Assembly (NCBI GenBank): GCA_024279575.1
Contig: JAJRRJ010000135.1
Location: 1 to 7,140 of the forward strand
Direction: 5' to 3'
Origin: Alphaproteobacteria bacterium
GTDB taxonomy: Bacteria > Pseudomonadota > Alphaproteobacteria > Rhizobiales > Devosiaceae
DNA length: 7,140 bases
The notes beneath the pieces are model-generated. The model was not told the DNA's origin and did no database searches. It was given only the letters and a program-made list of their open reading frames with translations. Each line of letters starts with the position of its first letter. Position 1 is the stretch's first letter. Position numbers and translations under genes: made by a program. Below are positions 6,892 through 7,140 of the stretch, one piece after another.

Positions 6892-7140
6892 CCAACCACC
6901 AGATCGACCACTGGCGCACGCGCTATAATCTCATCCCCTTCAGCCTGGGCAACACAACCGGTAACGCCGATCCTGGTGGATTTTCCAGCCTTGTGGCGTT
7001 CATCGCGCAGTTTTTTCATCCGTCCCAGTTCTGAAAACACCTTTTCGGAGGCTTTTTCGCGAATATGGCAGGTATTGAGCAGAATGAGGTCCGCATCTTC
7101 TATGGTGCCGGTTTGGGTGAAACCTTCTGGCGCAAGGGCA

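Larger units (their letters stand above)
5807..7140 (-). pseudogene. miaB: tRNA-2-methylthio-N6-dimethylallyladenosine synthase MiaB, 5'-truncated by window and frameshifted twice
   Basis: MiaB is a radical SAM methylthiotransferase with two [4Fe-4S] clusters that converts i6A37 to ms2i6A37 in tRNAs reading UNN codons. The gene is readable only in three frames. Segment A (7139 to about 6891) holds the end of the UPF0004 domain, with cysteines in NTCHIR (7070-7068) and GVTGCVAQ (6956-6954). The first UPF0004 cysteine lies beyond the window. Segment B (about 6890 to 6020) holds GCDKFCSFCVVPYTRG, the CxxxCxxC radical SAM motif, and the rest of that domain. Segment C (about 6020 to the TAA at 5809-5807) holds the TRAM domain, with QVAGRSPYLQAVHLDAD and VGPNSLYGEL, and ends in SQSISERSA. 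Each junction is one base short in a homopolymer. Apart from these, no stop or motif loss is seen, so this is either a very recent pseudogene or a correct gene with sequence errors. The apparent start at 6873 is the TTG leucine codon of the HRLPEL motif, not a real start, and the stop at 6010 is a frameshift product. The true end five bases before phoH indicates one operon. Confidence 0.9.

Noticed and set aside
6771..7040. A separate 89-residue gene starting at GTG 7040.
   Set aside because: It is the continuation of miaB segment A, and its last 40 or so residues are out-of-frame sequence after the C4 run; the frame is open upstream through NTCHIREKASEK.

Overview
This window is a stretch of core chromosome from what looks like an alphaproteobacterium of moderate GC. 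The evidence is the gene order miaB, phoH, ybeY, corC, lnt, metK, trmB, together with protein features such as a CorC without membrane segments and an alphaproteobacterial-type MetK. A narrower placement cannot be supported from the sequence alone. Every real gene is on the minus strand, so transcription runs from high to low coordinates.

Layout in order of transcription: miaB (5' end beyond base 7140, real 3' end at 5807, broken by two apparent one-base deletions); phoH/ybeZ (5801-4794, TTG start 5 bases after the miaB stop); ybeY (4797-4294, ATGA overlap with phoH); a 96-base gap with a small terminator-like hairpin; corC/ybeX (4197-3127); a 50-base gap; lnt (3076-1463, GTG start); a 130-base gap with candidate promoters and a possible leader hairpin; metK (1332-91); and the first 30 codons of trmB (91-1, running off the window), which overlaps metK by one base as TGATG.

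The genes form a tRNA/rRNA maturation, envelope and one-carbon neighbourhood. MiaB and TrmB modify tRNA and both consume S-adenosylmethionine, which MetK makes. YbeY and PhoH act in ribosomal RNA maturation and quality control. CorC is linked to Mg/Co handling and, in E. coli, to ribosome metabolism. Lnt finishes lipoprotein maturation in the inner membrane.

I found no mobile element, CRISPR array, tRNA or rRNA gene, and nothing that looks like a new biological system. The observation most worth checking is the doubly frameshifted miaB. All its conserved motifs are still present across three frames, and each break sits in a short homopolymer that is one base too short. Lesser points are the direct lnt-metK junction without the small helix-turn-helix gene often found there, and the short structured intergenic regions.
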